A stretch of 64,000 bases of DNA. Source: Beta vulgaris subsp. vulgaris (taxonomy: Eukaryota; Streptophyta; Magnoliopsida; Caryophyllales; Amaranthaceae). The notes under the pieces were generated by a model that saw only the letters and a program-made list of their open reading frames with translations, was not told where the DNA came from and ran no database searches. The first letter of the stretch is position 1. Every line of letters begins with the position of its first letter. Below are positions 10,463-21,931 of this stretch, piece after piece. The stretch is from the NCBI RefSeq assembly GCF_026745355.1, contig NC_079206.1:30134020-30198019 (forward strand). Reading direction: 5' to 3'. The translations under genes were made by a program, and so were the position numbers.

Positions 10463-13025
10463 ATGGGAGAATCGTCCGAGTCGGTGACACCCCCGACCTC
10501 ACCTCCCTACAATTTGTCCGAGGAGGTGAGGGGAATGGGAATAACGCTGGTGTCAACCTTAATAAGTTGCTCCGACCCCTCGGCCGTTCCCGACGCGGTT
10601 CTGCTCCTGAGCCCCTCATCGTCAGTAGAGGAAGAGGCCGAGGGCGCTGTTCCCTTCCCTTGGGAAGTGTCCCTGGCCTTTCCTTCCAAAGCCAGTTACT
10701 TAGATAAATATATTGATGATGGTGTAGTGAGGGTAACCATGTCGGATGGCGAAGGAGAGACATCTACTTCTGGTCGACCGGAGTTTCCAGATCTGGATCC
10801 GAAAGGAGGTCCGCGGTCGAAGTTTCCTTTGCCTTCATTGATGAAGGCTTTTCTCGACGATCCGAGGGGACAAGCGACGAGATTTCAGATAAGGGACCCG
10901 TACATGTTGGTCCGACCGGAGGCTTTCCACACTGTTCTAACCCCCCCTCCTGGTTGTACTGCGGTATATTACAAGTCCATGGAGATGGGGCTCCGGTTTC
11001 CTTTGACTCCATTTGTGAAGGACCTCTTAAACGCATATAACTTGACCATAAGTCAGACTTCCCCGAACTCCTAGGGGTGAATCATAACTGTTCAGACACT
11101 TTGTGCAATGCTAAGCGTCCGACCCACCATCACGTTATGGCGCCACATGTTCAAACTGGTCGAGATGATGGCGGGAGAAAACGGCCCGGGCTGGTGGTAT
11201 TTCCAGGCTCGGCAAGGATACAAAGCGGTACTCGACCTACCCACATCCCAGAAAGGGTTTAGGAGGGAGTTCGCCTTTGTCTTTTACGAAGGAGACTAGG
11301 GGGTTCCCACTGTCTGGCCTGAGGTAGAGCCGAACCATGAGCTGAATTTCAGGGTTCCGTAATTGTCCGAGGAAGAGGCGGTCGCTGCTATATATATGCA
11401 GACCGACGCCCAGATAGTTCAGGGGGGAGAGGAGTACGTGGCCAGCAATTGGCTATCGAGCTGCCGTCTTTTCAAAAATGAGCATCTGCTGTCGGCGGTC
11501 GGGCTGAGCTGGACATTCCCCAAGGGTAATCGGCCGAGGGGGTTAATCTACTTGCTTTAATGTTTCTTTTCATTGTTTTTTTAACTTAGTTTTCTCTGCA
11601 GCTTCTTCTTTAGCCTATCTCCTTGAATCCGACCCCGACATGGCTGAGAAACTGAACTACGTTGCGATGAGGGCGGCTCAGCTCAAGGCCGAGCTAAAGG
11701 CCAAAAAGCTCAGCACTCCTCCTCAACCCAAGGCAAGTCTTGCGATTTTGAGTCATCTCGAGCCCCTTCTTTTTTTTTTTGCATCCGACTAACTTCTTCC
11801 TTACTTTGTAGGATCCCTCGAAGCCCAAGGCTTCGAAAAAGAGAAAAGAAAGGGCTCCTGAGAAGGTAGCTATGACCGAAAGGGCGCTGGCCAAAGCCCA
11901 GGTCGAGAAGACCAAAAAGGCTAAATCTGTGGAGGTAAACAGTCCTTAGACAGAGGAGCGGGCTGACAGGTCCGAGGGGACTCGCATTTCTGTTCATTCC
12001 GACGACTTCCGTCCGGTCAAAAGTCCTCAGTACACGCCGTCCTCCCCTCCTCATGGGCCTCACGACGATCCCGAGAGCTCAGCCTGGCTTTGGCCAAATC
12101 CTTTACCGAGCTGGATGTCCGCGGGATGGATACCCGTTGGACAAATGCGGTGGAGTGCCTCTACAGCCCTGCCGACCAGGAGCATATCGCTGCGACCAGC
12201 GGACCTCAGGAAACAAATGACGTGTTCCGCTGCTGGGTTGAGGTGAGCCCCGTTCTTTACCTTGTCGATCTTGCTTGTTTTTAAGTTGCTAATCGCTATT
12301 TTTGGTTTCAGTTCTCAGCTCGGTTGGCCAACGTGGCTAGGAACAAAGTTCGCCTGGCCGATAAGGTGGCGACTCTGGAGGCCAAAGGCAAGAAGCATTT
12401 TGACGAGCTTCATGCTGCAAAGGAGGGAAAAGGATAGCCGAGGCCAAGCTCGCCAATGGTGAGCGCTGCATCAAGCGCGACCAGGAGGACTTCCAGACCG
12501 AGCGGGATGGATGGGCTCTGGACAAGGCTGCGCTGATTAAGGCTAGGGAGGATGCTGAGCTTGCTAAGTTGGCAGTTGGCAGCTGACAAGCAGACAGGCG
12601 ACGTGCTAAGCAAGGTGGCCGAGCTGAGTGCCACTTTGGCTGAATTGGAGAAGCAGCCGAAGATTGGTGACGAATGTTTCGCAGCCTGGAAAGAGCCCAA
12701 GGCTTGCGAGACTTTTGTCAATGAGGTCCGCTCTACCGCGTAGAAGATGGGGGTGGACGACGCCCTCAAGAGAATGAAGGCGGCTTTGGCCAGATCACAC
12801 CCATCCTTCTCCTGTGGTGAGGCGATGGCGAGTTACAACGTCCTTATGCAGGAAGAAGATCGGGCCCTCCTCTCTGAGCTACATATTGCCCTCTCCGATG
12901 ATGATGAGGATGTGGCCGAAGAGGATGTTGAGGAGGTCGTCGTGGAGGATCAGGGCCGAGGGGTGGCAAGGTCTGAGGAGCTCAACGAAAGCAAAAATGA
13001 GCAGACAGACCCCCCTGTTGCTTAA
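10463..13025 (+). pseudogene. Tat antisense ORF (PF04195-like 'putative gypsy type transposon' protein), apparently spliced
   Basis: This gene is read opposite to gag-pol, between pol and the 3' LTR, a position where Tat-clade elements are known to carry antisense extra ORFs. The first exon (10463 to about 11565) contains LRFPLTPFVKDLLNAYNLTI and, after frame changes, RPTITLWRHMFKLVEMM and GPGWWYFQARQGYK, the pattern I associate with PF04195. Intron-like gaps with GT/AG ends follow near 11542-11601, 11733-11812 and 12243-12311. The C-terminal half (11650-13025) is Ala/Glu/Lys-rich and probably coiled coil, ending in an acidic stretch (SDDDEDVAEED). Stops after residue 203 (11072-11074), near 11297 and near 11360 make it a pseudogene. 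Function is unknown. Confidence 0.75.
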
Positions 13026-13429
13026 GCTTTGCTCTTTATTTTTGTATTAGTTGGCTTTGGTAGTACCAGGCCTTAGCTTGTATCCAACTTATTATGAATG
13101 ATACTCTTATTTAGTCTGACCACTTCTGAGTTTTTCAATTGCAATTACACCATTTTGCTCGTTATTTTCCGAACTGGTTAAGTCATGTTTTGATAACGTT
13201 GATCAGGATTGACTAACTAAAATCACAACTCAAAATTGAAACTGACTGGTTAAGTCATTGAAACTGACTGGTTAACTAAAATCACAACTCAAAATTGAAA
13301 CTGACTGGTTAAGTTCTTGAAACTGACTGGTTAAGTCTATTCATATCAGACCTTAAATGGTCCGAGCAGTTACATGCCACACTTGGCCAGTTTACATCGC
13401 ATATATACCCCATTTGAAATTGACGAACA
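13026..13429. other. Junction between antisense gene and Tat pol, with a 59-bp duplication
   Basis: The plus-strand gene and the minus-strand pol converge here. A T-rich stretch after 13025 suits a 3' UTR of the antisense gene. The segment from about 13215 is repeated once in tandem at 59-bp spacing, with the word GAAACTGACTGGTTAA recurring four times. No coding sequence is seen. Confidence 0.6.
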
Positions 13430-13657
13430 TTAGACATAGAACTTCTTGAGATTGTCCAAATTCCATGGTCGAGCAAGTGGAATGCCTTCAGGGTTTTCTA
13501 GTTGAAATGTGCCGGGCATGTTCACTTTGGTGACTTTGTAAGGACCAACCCAATTATCCCCTAACTTGCCTTTTAGGTGTGAGAGCCCTGTTGCTTCGAC
13601 CTTCCTGACCACCCAATCTCCGAGCTGGATTGGCCTCATTTTAACTCGACGGTTGAA
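13430..13657 (-). pseudogene. pol: Tat integrase C-terminal part
   Basis: The block reads LGDWVVRKVEATG, GKLGDNWVGPYKV and ARPWNLDNLKKFYV and then stops, the usual end of Tat-clade pol. The W.GPY motif marks the SH3-like C-terminal fold of integrase. It is separated from the catalytic part by a frame change near 13650. Confidence 0.85.
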
Positions 13658-14663
13658 TTACCGAGTCACCCTCTGTTTGTAGCAGATCGACCTTAGTAAA
13701 GCATTGCCCCTTGTTTCTGGTAGTAGGTCGAGGTTAACAGGCTTTTCTTCTTCGTTTTGCTCGAAGTCATAGAAGGTGATCCGAGGTGATGGGATGCCAA
13801 CCTCTACCGGCAGGACCGCTTCACTGCCATATACCAAACCGAGCGGGGAGTGCCCAGTTGCTTCCTTAGTAGTTGTCCGAGCATACCAGAGAACTCCAGG
13901 TAGATCGTCTACCCAATCCCCTTTTGCTGCATCCAAGGATTTTTTGATTCCTTTGAGCACTATCTTGTTAGCAGCCTCAGCTTGACCGTTGGTTTGTGGT
14001 CGGGACGCTGCTGAGAACCTGGTCTGTATGCCGAAGCGAGCACAATACTCCCGAGTTGGTCCGCTGTTGAATTGCCGACCATTGTCAGACATCAGGGCTC
14101 TGGGTACCCCCAAATCTTGTGATTATGTTTCTCCAGATGAAGGCTTGGACTTGCTTCTCAGTGATGGAGGCGAGTGGCTCGGCTTCTGTCCACTTGGTGA
14201 AATAGTCTATTGCCACTATCAAGAACTTGCGTTGACCCGAGGCTGGAGGGAAGGGACCGAGGAGGTTCATGCCCCATTTGTCAAATGGTAGAACTGCTTG
14301 GATGGAGGTGAGGGGGGTGGATGGAGCTCTAGGAATATTCGAGTGAAATTGGCAAGAAGGGCACCTTTGCAACAGTTCTTGTGCATCTGCCTTGAGAGTA
14401 GGCCAGTAGTACCCTTCCCTTAGAGCTTTTCCAGCTATAGTCCTCCCACCCTTATTGCTTCCGCACGCCCCTTGGTGTATCTCTCTTAAGATGTAGTTTC
14501 CTTCTTCGAGAGTTACGCATTTCAGCAGCGGGTGTGTGTATGATTTCTTGTAGAGTTGTTCGTCATGCCATAAGAACCAACCTGCTCGGTGCTTGATCCT
14601 TTCGGCCTCCTTGGACTCTGCTGGGAGGATTCCATCTCTCAAATACCCGACCACTTCATCCAA
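13658..14663 (-). pseudogene. pol: Tat integrase: zinc-binding and catalytic domains
   Basis: The N-terminal part (14663-14085) shows the zinc-binding region (IHQGACGSNKGGRT...LLQRCPSCQ), in which the second expected His is not conserved (GSNKG). The first part of the catalytic core follows (FDKWGMNLLGPFP, where the usual first catalytic Asp is replaced by Asn in WGMN). After a frame change the core continues at 14113-13658 with LMSDNGRQF (second Asp) and QTNGQAEAANK (the Glu). The loss of the first acidic residue and the frame change both argue that the enzyme is inactive. Confidence 0.85.
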
Positions 14664-15010
14664 CTAGGTGGATGTCCGATCCAGGACCAGTTGTTCCTTG
14701 GCATTAATGCTGGGTTGGCGAAGTACCTCCCACATGATAGTCCGAGGGGCTGACCCTTCTGCTGAGCTGGCCATACAAGCTAGGGCTTCGGCTTGTTGGT
14801 TTTTCGACCTCGGTATGTGGCTGATGCGGAAATGAGCCCCTGCCAAAATGCAGAGCTGAAGCCCCAAGATGAGGGCCTCATACTCTGCTTCGTTGTTAGA
14901 CCCATGAACTCAAACTTGATAGCATACTCCATCTTTTCTCCGACCGGGGGTTTGAGCACTAGCCCTGCTCCTCACCCCGACTTGGTGGAGGAACCATCTA
15001 CGAACAATTC
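14664..15010 (-). pseudogene. pol: Tat-type second RNase H domain (archaeal-type), broken
   Basis: Directly after the first stop of the RT-RNase H frame, the minus strand reads ELFVDGSSTKSG, then LVLKPPVGEKMEYAIKFEF, then after a frame change LGLQLCILAG and ISHIPRSKNQQAEALACMAS. This is the extra RNase H domain characteristic of the Tat clade: the catalytic Asp in VDGSS, and the N..AD.LA-like last helix with Glu in place of the usual Asp. A TGA and a frameshift near 14910 interrupt it. Confidence 0.8.
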
Positions 15011-16846
15011 TCATTCCTCTCTTTGGCCGACCGGGGGCCGAGTTGTGCATTTGGTTATGAAATCAGCCAAGGCTTGGGCTTTTATGGCCCTTCTAGGCTC
15101 GTACTCTAAACCGAAGTAAGCCAGTTGGTCGGCCCAATCTATCATCTGACTGGAGTGGTTTCTGCTTTCAATTACCTTGCAAAGGGGTTGTCCAGTGAGG
15201 ACTTTGATCTGGTGGGCCTGAAAGTAGGGCTTCAGTTTTCGACTAGCCATGACGAGGGCGAAGACCATCTTCTCCACCTCGCTGTATTTTGTTTCTGCCC
15301 CTCGGAAGGCATGGTTAATGAAGTAGACCGGGTGTTGTGCCCCTTCCCTTTCGGCCACCAGCACAGCGCTTAGGGCATATTTTGATACCGCCAAGTAAAT
15401 GAACAATGTTTCCCCCGGCAATGGGGACATGAGCTTCGGAAGCGTTGACAAATGTTGTTTGAGGGATGTGAAGGCCTGTTCAGCCGCCTCATCCCATGTG
15501 AATTTTTTTCTCTTAAGGGCCTTGCAAAAGAAGAGGCTCTTATCGGCCGACCGGGATAAGAATCGTCCGAGTGCAGCTAGGCAACCAGTGAGGCGCTGCA
15601 CTTCCCTAACATTGCGAGGGGATTTCATCTCGAGCACTGCCTTGATCTTGTCGGGGTTGGCTTCAATGCCCTTCTCCTCAACTAGAAATCCGAGGCACTT
15701 ACCCCCTTTTACCCCAAAGACGCATTTCTTATGGTTGAGCATCATACGATACTTCCTCAGTGTGCTCAGCGTGTCCCTCAGGTCGGCTGGGTGATCAGAA
15801 TGGGCTTTGCTTTTGACTATCATGTCGTCAACGTACACCTTTATGTTCCAACCCAACTGATCACTGAAAATTTTGTTGATTGTCCGCTGGTAGGTGGCCC
15901 CAGCGTTTTTCAGGCCGAATGGCATCATTTTGTAGCAATAAACCCCTTGAGGGGTGGTGAAGGCAGTATGTACTCGATCATGCTCTGCCATCGGAATTTG
16001 ATGATAGCCTGCATTGGCATCCATGAAGCTTAAGAGGGCATGACCAGCCGTAGAATCGACCAGCCTATCAATTTTGGGCAGAGGGTGGTTATCTTTCGGA
16101 TAGGCCTTGTTCAGGTCTGTGAAATCCACACACATGCGCCAAGCCCCGCTCGGCTTCTTTACCAGTACTACGTTGGCTAGCCATTTCGAGTACTGGCATT
16201 CTTCTATGAATCCTGCTTCGAGCAGCTTTTTGACCTCGACCGCAGCGGCCTTGCATCTTTCCGGGCCCTGATGCCTTAGTTTTTGCTTGACCAGCTTGTA
16301 CCCTTCCTTAATGTTGAGTTCATGGCACATAATTTTGGGATTAAGACCAGGCATTTCTGAGGCCTCATAGGCGAACACGTCTTCATACTCTCGAAGCACC
16401 TCCACTACTTGTGCTCTTGTTTCTGGGTTTAGGGTCTTGCCCACCCTCACAGTCCGACCGGGTTCTGTCTCGATCACTACTTCTTCGTCTTCCTCAGCTG
16501 GCTGAGGTCGTTCGTACTGCTTGGGGTTCTCTGTGATGTATACCCCGAGATTTTTTGGTGAACCTTCTCTTTTCCTCTTCTTCGAGTCCTCTTGGACGTC
16601 GATTTCAGCTCTGTTCTTCAAGCTGTTAACATAACATTCTCTTCCGGCTTGCTGATCCCCTTGTATTTTTCCGACCTTCCCTTCATCTGTTTCGAACTGC
16701 ATAAGGAGTTGGTAGATCAAGATAGCAGCCTTTGTTTTGTTCAGAGTGGGTCGCCCCAGTATTATATCGTATGGTTGAGGGATGTTGACCACTAGGTAGT
16801 CAATCGGTAGGCTTCTTCCTTTGCCTTTCTCACCCATCCGAGTGGG
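15011..16846 (-). pseudogene. pol: Tat reverse transcriptase and RNase H
   Basis: A long frame (about 610 residues) covers the end of the protease region (PYDIILGRPTLN), a linker, and the reverse transcriptase (FIEECQYSKWLANVVLVKK, MCVDFTDLNKAYPKD, DANAGYHQIPM, MPFGLKNAGATYQR). The catalytic motif YVDDM is at 15821-15835 (about residues 344-348). The first RNase H domain follows (LFIYLAVSKYALSAVLV, where the usual Asp of the D.S motif is Val). The upstream end is cut by the hAT insertion at 16847. Intact over the polymerase motifs, it is nonetheless separated from gag-protease. Confidence 0.92.
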
Positions 16847-17552
16847 CAGGGCCGTCTCATACAATTTAGGGGCCCTGTTAGTACAATAAATTATGAGGCC
16901 CCAAAAGAGTAAAAAAAAACCTATGTCAAAAGTAAAATTTCATACAACTAATAAAATTTGTTTTCCTTGCAAACCAAAATTCCACATATACTACATATTC
17001 AAAAACAAAGAACACCAAAAAAAATTGCAAAAAGGTAAATATGTACCGAAGAATAGCGAAGACGTTCGTTGTTAATAACTTGATTCACAAGCCAATATAT
17101 CATGTATGGTTGTTGCTTTAAAACAAATTGCAAAGTGCAAACTAATTCTGGAAAAGAATAGATCGAAAAGATCTGATCGAAACTCAAGAGAAAAAGTCAA
17201 AGAATTATGAAGTTGAAAGGAATAATGGTGAATGAATGTAGAGTAGTAGGCAGTAGCATCTGAAAATTTGAAACCACTTAAATTCGAAATGGAGGATGAG
17301 AAAAAGTGTAGAAGAAAAGTCATATTGAAACTGTATATTATCATTAATGGCGGAAACTAGGAAATGATGAAGAATCAATTATCATTAATGGCGTTTTGGA
17401 GCAAAGCAGAAGGAACAATCAGAAGCGTGAAAGTAGTGAAACATTTATTAGATTTAATTTTTTTTTTGGGCAAGCAAGATATACAATTGGGCCCTTATAT
17501 TTTGGGGGCCCTGTGCGGTTGCTCACCCTGCACAGGGCCTTAGTCGGGCCTG
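16847..17552. mobile_element. Non-autonomous hAT element (706 bp)
   Basis: The 8-bp duplication CGAGTGGG flanks the element at 16839-16846 and 17553-17560. The ends are CAGGGCCGTCT on the left and, as reverse complement on the right, CAGGCCCGACT, matching at 9 of 11 bases. An 8-bp duplication and CAGGG-type ends are hAT hallmarks. GGGGCCC-type words near both ends could be subterminal binding repeats. The interior is AT-rich with no transposase. It interrupts the Tat protease region. Confidence 0.92.
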
Positions 17553-17800
17553 CGAGTGGGGAGCTTTAACGATCCGACAGGATGCAGAGAGTTACCCCCG
17601 AAGCCTATGAGTGGCTGGTCGAGGGGTGTGACATCCTTCATACTGTGCTTCAGCTTCTTCAAGCATTCCAGAGTGATGATGTCGGCTGATGACCCACTAT
17701 CAACCAACACGCGCTTCACCCGGGAATTGGCCACTTTGAGCTCGATGACCAGGGGGTCATCATGGGGTACGCTATCGACCGACTGGACTCCCCGAACGTC
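17553..17800 (-). pseudogene. pol: Tat aspartic protease, N-terminal part
   Basis: The minus strand reads VKRVLVDSGSSADIITLECL, the active-site region (DSGSSA) of a retroviral-type aspartic protease that would cut the gag-pol polyprotein. The preceding PHDDPLVIELKVAN is the usual lead-in in Tat elements. The frame differs from that of gag; the shift lies close to 17793, in a run of G. The second half of the protease lies beyond the hAT insertion. Confidence 0.88.
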
Positions 17801-19436
17801 ATTATGGGGCAGTCCGACCGGCTCGGCTTGACTTCCAACACTTGATGCTTGAGATTTTGGAGGTGGGCTTTCCTGGCTCGGCCGGTTTGGCCTCCTGAGG
17901 CGAAGCCACCTGCTATGACTCCAATGAAACCCTCCGTATCCCCACTATTAGACTGACCGACCTTCTCCTTCCCCTTCTCTTCACTGGTGTGTTTGAGGTA
18001 GCGGTTCAGCTTCCCCTGGTCCGCTAAGTTATCCAGTCCTTTTTTCAGCTCTCTGCAATCTTTTGTGGTATGACCACATTCTCGGTGGTATTCGCACCAC
18101 TGGCTATTATCCCGCCGATACGCCGGAGTCGAGATGGGTGGGGGATGGGGCAGCATGGACTTGTGCTTGATGTCCAAGTAGATTTCTCTCCGATTCTTGT
18201 TAAAACGAGGGTCGTTTCCGTGGTCTGTAAATTTGTCGGACCTACCACCCATTTTCTGTTGCTTGGGCTGATCTCTGTTGCTGCTCTCTTCTTTTCTTTT
18301 CTTACTTCCTTCTTCCGAGTGACGACAGATGTCTGCCGCTTGGATATATCTCTGAGCCTTTACCATGGCCTCAGAGAAGGTTTTAACTTCGCTTTCAGCT
18401 AATGTCCATCTGAGCCGACCAGGCTGCACCCCGGACATGAGAGCAGCGAATGCCACTGCGTCCTGCAGGTCGGACACTTTCTGAGATTCTTCATTGAACC
18501 TTTTTATGTAGTCGGCTAGACTCTCATTCTTTTCTTGTTTGACCCCCATGAGGTGCAAGCTTGTCTTCTTTTGCCTCGTTCCGGCCACGAATTGATGGGT
18601 AAACACATCTTCAAGTACCGCGAAATCAGTGATGATTCCGGCTAGAAGTTCTTGAAACCAATTGAGCGCGAGCCCCTTCAGTGTGGTGGGGGAGAACCGG
18701 CACCACGTAGCCTTGCAGCTGGTCTGCACACTCATCTGGGTCTTGTAAGTGGCCATATGATCTTTCGGGTTGGTTAGACCCGCAAATTGCTCGATCAGGG
18801 GTGTTTTAACTTTTCCTTGGGTAGGGGTGTCAATGATCTCTCGATTGAACGGGGTCATGAACTTTAAGCTTCCATTGCCCAGTCTTAGAGGCTTGGACTG
18901 TGCCGAGTCGCCTTGTCCTTCTCGCTGAGCTGCTTTGCGATCTAGAAACTGCGGGCGTCATACCCCTGACTACGGCGCTTCTCATTGAGAATGTACCTAG
19001 CATCCTCTGGCTTGCGACCAGGATTTCCCCTCGGCGACTTGGAGACGTGAGTCTCTTCTCTTCGGAGGGCGGTTTCCCGATGAGCCGACCTCTCCCCAAG
19101 TGGAGGGCGCTCGTCCTGTCTGGAGGGTGCCCTTTGGGACCGAACGGGATCCCTAGCTGCCGACCTTTGTCGGTTAGGTTGGCCATGGGCAGAGCGGGGC
19201 TTGTGTTCTTCCCTCTGAGATTGTCTCAGGACATTATCATCCCGTTGCTGAAGGTTGAGTTGATTATGACCTTGCCCTGCTGGAGGGTAGTCAGCATTTG
19301 CATGATGCTTTGTTGTATGGTTTGCTGCAGCTGAGCTGCTATGAGTGCAATATCAGTTGCGAACAAGGGTTGGGGGTCAACATGCTGTATTTCCCGAGAG
19401 GGGGATGGCTGCTGCTCCTGAGAGAGTTCCAGGTTA
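17716..19436 (-). pseudogene. gag: Tat gag, main part
   Basis: Within 18858-17716 the retrotransposon gag domain is clear: IEQFAGLTNPKDHMATYK, FSPTTLKGLALNWFQEL and DYIKRFNEESQKV. A zinc-knuckle-like CEYHRECGHTTKDC follows. Upstream (19436-18859) the coding frame is Gln/Arg/Ser-rich, typical of the variable N-terminal part. At 19436 the Athila element interrupts the gene. The remaining N-terminus lies at 32467-32343. The methionine at 18858 is therefore not the real start. Confidence 0.88.
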
Positions 19437-19441
19437 GGGTC
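19437..19441. repeat. Athila target-site duplication, left copy (GGGTC)
   Basis: GGGTC precedes the LTR start at 19442 and recurs at 32343-32347 after the CATCA end of the right LTR. Both sides continue the Tat gag reading frame. Confidence 0.95.
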
Positions 19442-20403
19442 TGACAGGCTAAAGTCGTATCACCTTATCAAAAGTAATCCTAAAGTCCTCTAACAAATAG
19501 TAGTCAGGGAAGTAGGGTCGAATCCACAGAGAAACAATGTTCTTTTCCTAATTGTTAGTCAAATCTAGAGTAATTGGGGAAATAATACCAATTGTTAGTC
19601 AAATCTAGAGGAATAAGAAGAGAAGAGAAATAATACCAATTGTAAAACCAATCTTGCAAAAATCAAAGCTTCTATTCAAAATTCAATGTAATTGGGGAAA
19701 AAGCAAAACTAGGGTTCTTCAATAATTCAGAGAAAAAGAATTCTAATCTTTAATGAATTCATTATGGAAAAACACAAAATAGAAAATAAGCTAGGAAATA
19801 ATAATATTCCCTTAAGTCTTTATACCTTTCTATTTCCTCAAACAACTAGAAAAATAGAGTGTAATTCGTCAAAAGATAAAGCCTTATTCGACTAGGAAAC
19901 CCGGATTAACCCGCGGCCGCGGGTTTTCGGGCTGCAAAACAGCGTCAACTTGCAAAGACCATATCTCCCAAACTAGAAGTTGTATAGGGGCGTGTAATAT
20001 ACCGTTGGAAATCTCTTCAAGTCTAGTTTCCAACCCCACTGGAATCACTAAATTCAGATCTCTGGATAATAAGTTATGATCAAAAGAGTGCACATGACTC
20101 AATCCATACTTCTTTTAACATGTTTCCGCTATGTTCGAGTTGCAATCCGACTCGAAGATGCCCTTTGGACTCCTCATTTGACTTAGCTCCTTCCTAGATG
20201 CTCCTCATGCTTAAGCTTGTCCAATAATACTCCAATTGTGTTCTCAATACCTGAAAACTATCAAAAACACTGAAAACACACACAAGAGTAATATCTTCTC
20301 AACTTAAGTAACTATATGCAATTATGGACTAAGAATGCAACTAAATGATCCTAAAATGAAACCTAAATGCATCATGAAATGCCTATATTAATATGACTCA
20401 TCA
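19442..20403 (-). repeat. Athila 3' LTR, internally rearranged (962 bp)
   Basis: This is nearly identical to the 5' LTR at both ends but about 470 bp shorter. The region equivalent to 31043-31545 is missing. In its place is a short patch in which AATTGTTAGTCAAATCTAGA occurs a second time. The rearrangement must post-date, or have occurred during, the last transposition cycle. Confidence 0.93.
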
Positions 20404-21931
20404 AACTCCCCCAAGCTAAACCGTTGCTTGTCCTCAAGCAATCAAACAATAGACACGGGAAGAAAATGATAACCTACAATATGAGACTAAAACAGGGTCA
20501 AGCACGCAATCCAAAACACGGGAGATATCAATCCTACATGAACCAAGCATCGAGTATCAATGAAACAAAGCCGCATAGCACGTCATGTGACCAATCAACT
20601 CGACAATCTTACCACAAACCCTTTCCCCCAAGCTGGACTTAACAACACTTGACAGACCTCACTATAGGTATGTGAACTAATACTCTCTTGTGTTTAGGGC
20701 GAAAATCAATGACACTCAACGATCTCAACCTATATATATCAACTCAGAAGAAGCAGTACTCTTTAACTTTGACCTTTTGACTCACTTTCAACATGAAAAA
20801 TGTAACACACTAAGATCAAGAGGACTTTCAAGGGTTGTAATGAGGCTAGGGTTAAGGGTATGGATCATATTTTGGGAAATGTGGTGGAAAAGCCAAGAAG
20901 GGGAGCAAATATCAATGTAAAACGGCCTAACAAGGCATTCACAACTTCATATAACACCATCATTACCAAAATATCACCACAATATCTTTCATGCATAGTA
21001 ACCCATATATAACCTTTTCACTTTTCTTTCAAAATATGTTCACTTTCTTTGTTCTTTCATTTCTTTTTCTTCACTCTTTTTCATATTGCCAAAATCTCTT
21101 TGCACCACATTCGAATTCGATGATAAAGCTCATTAATAACACTTTCCTTCAACAAAACCATGCATTAACTACATCCATGTGATACAGTATGACCAAAACT
21201 AACACTTGCTCCCCCAAGCTAGGCTTGGGACAATAATCAAATGAGGTTAAGGGTTGTAATATGGGTGAAAGTAGCAAGCAAGGGTCAAGAAAGCTCAGCG
21301 GGGCTAGAGACGGGAAATATGTAAGCAAATAGAACTCTGGAGTTAAAATCATGAAATGAACGCCTCAATCATATCAAATAGTGTACACAATCAAGTATCA
21401 AGGATGTACCAGGTCAAAATCAAGATCAATACATCAACTGAGGAACTAATCACTCATGAAAGAACATAACTGACACAGATTCGTCAGTTTATTAGGCATA
21501 GAAGCTCACATGGGTCAATTTTGTCTGCACAGTAAAGGTATAGCCAGCCAGAGAGATCAAACAGTCTTGCCACAACCAATCAATCGTATCACAATTATGC
21601 TATGAAGAATCATGAAACCACTGTACAACAAAGCTGTAGAGCTGTAGTAGAGATATCCACAAAATTCTCGAAGGTGTGCCAACAATAGTCCCATAGATGA
21701 AAACTAGAATGAAATGAGCTAGCTAAAATGCAACTATGATGCAACTAAGAAAGCAGTACATTTTTTGGTTACACGTAAAATCCTATTCATAATGAACAGG
21801 CAAAAGCGTGTAACAACTACAAAGCAATAAAAACTACACTAGAAACAATAAAGATAGAATATCCCTCCCCCAAGCTAAATACAGCACAGTGTCTCACTGT
21901 GTAAAAAGTAAGGAAAGGGAAAAAGGAAAGC
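20404..21931 (-). other. Athila 3' untranslated region with four PPT-like motifs
   Basis: No genes are present. The 11-mer TCCCCCAAGCT (minus strand AGCTTGGGGGA) occurs at 20407-20417, 20624-20634, 21210-21220 and 21866-21876. The first abuts the 3' LTR and is the polypurine tract proper. The rest is AT-rich non-coding sequence. Confidence 0.75.

Noticed and set aside
10507..11036. Minus-strand frames overlapping the Tat antisense gene
   Set aside because: They are shadows of the plus-strand PF04195-like exon, which has the recognisable motifs.
15399..16033. Plus-strand open frames of 100-131 codons over Tat pol
   Set aside because: They lie exactly antisense to the conserved RT and RNase H and show no family pattern of their own.
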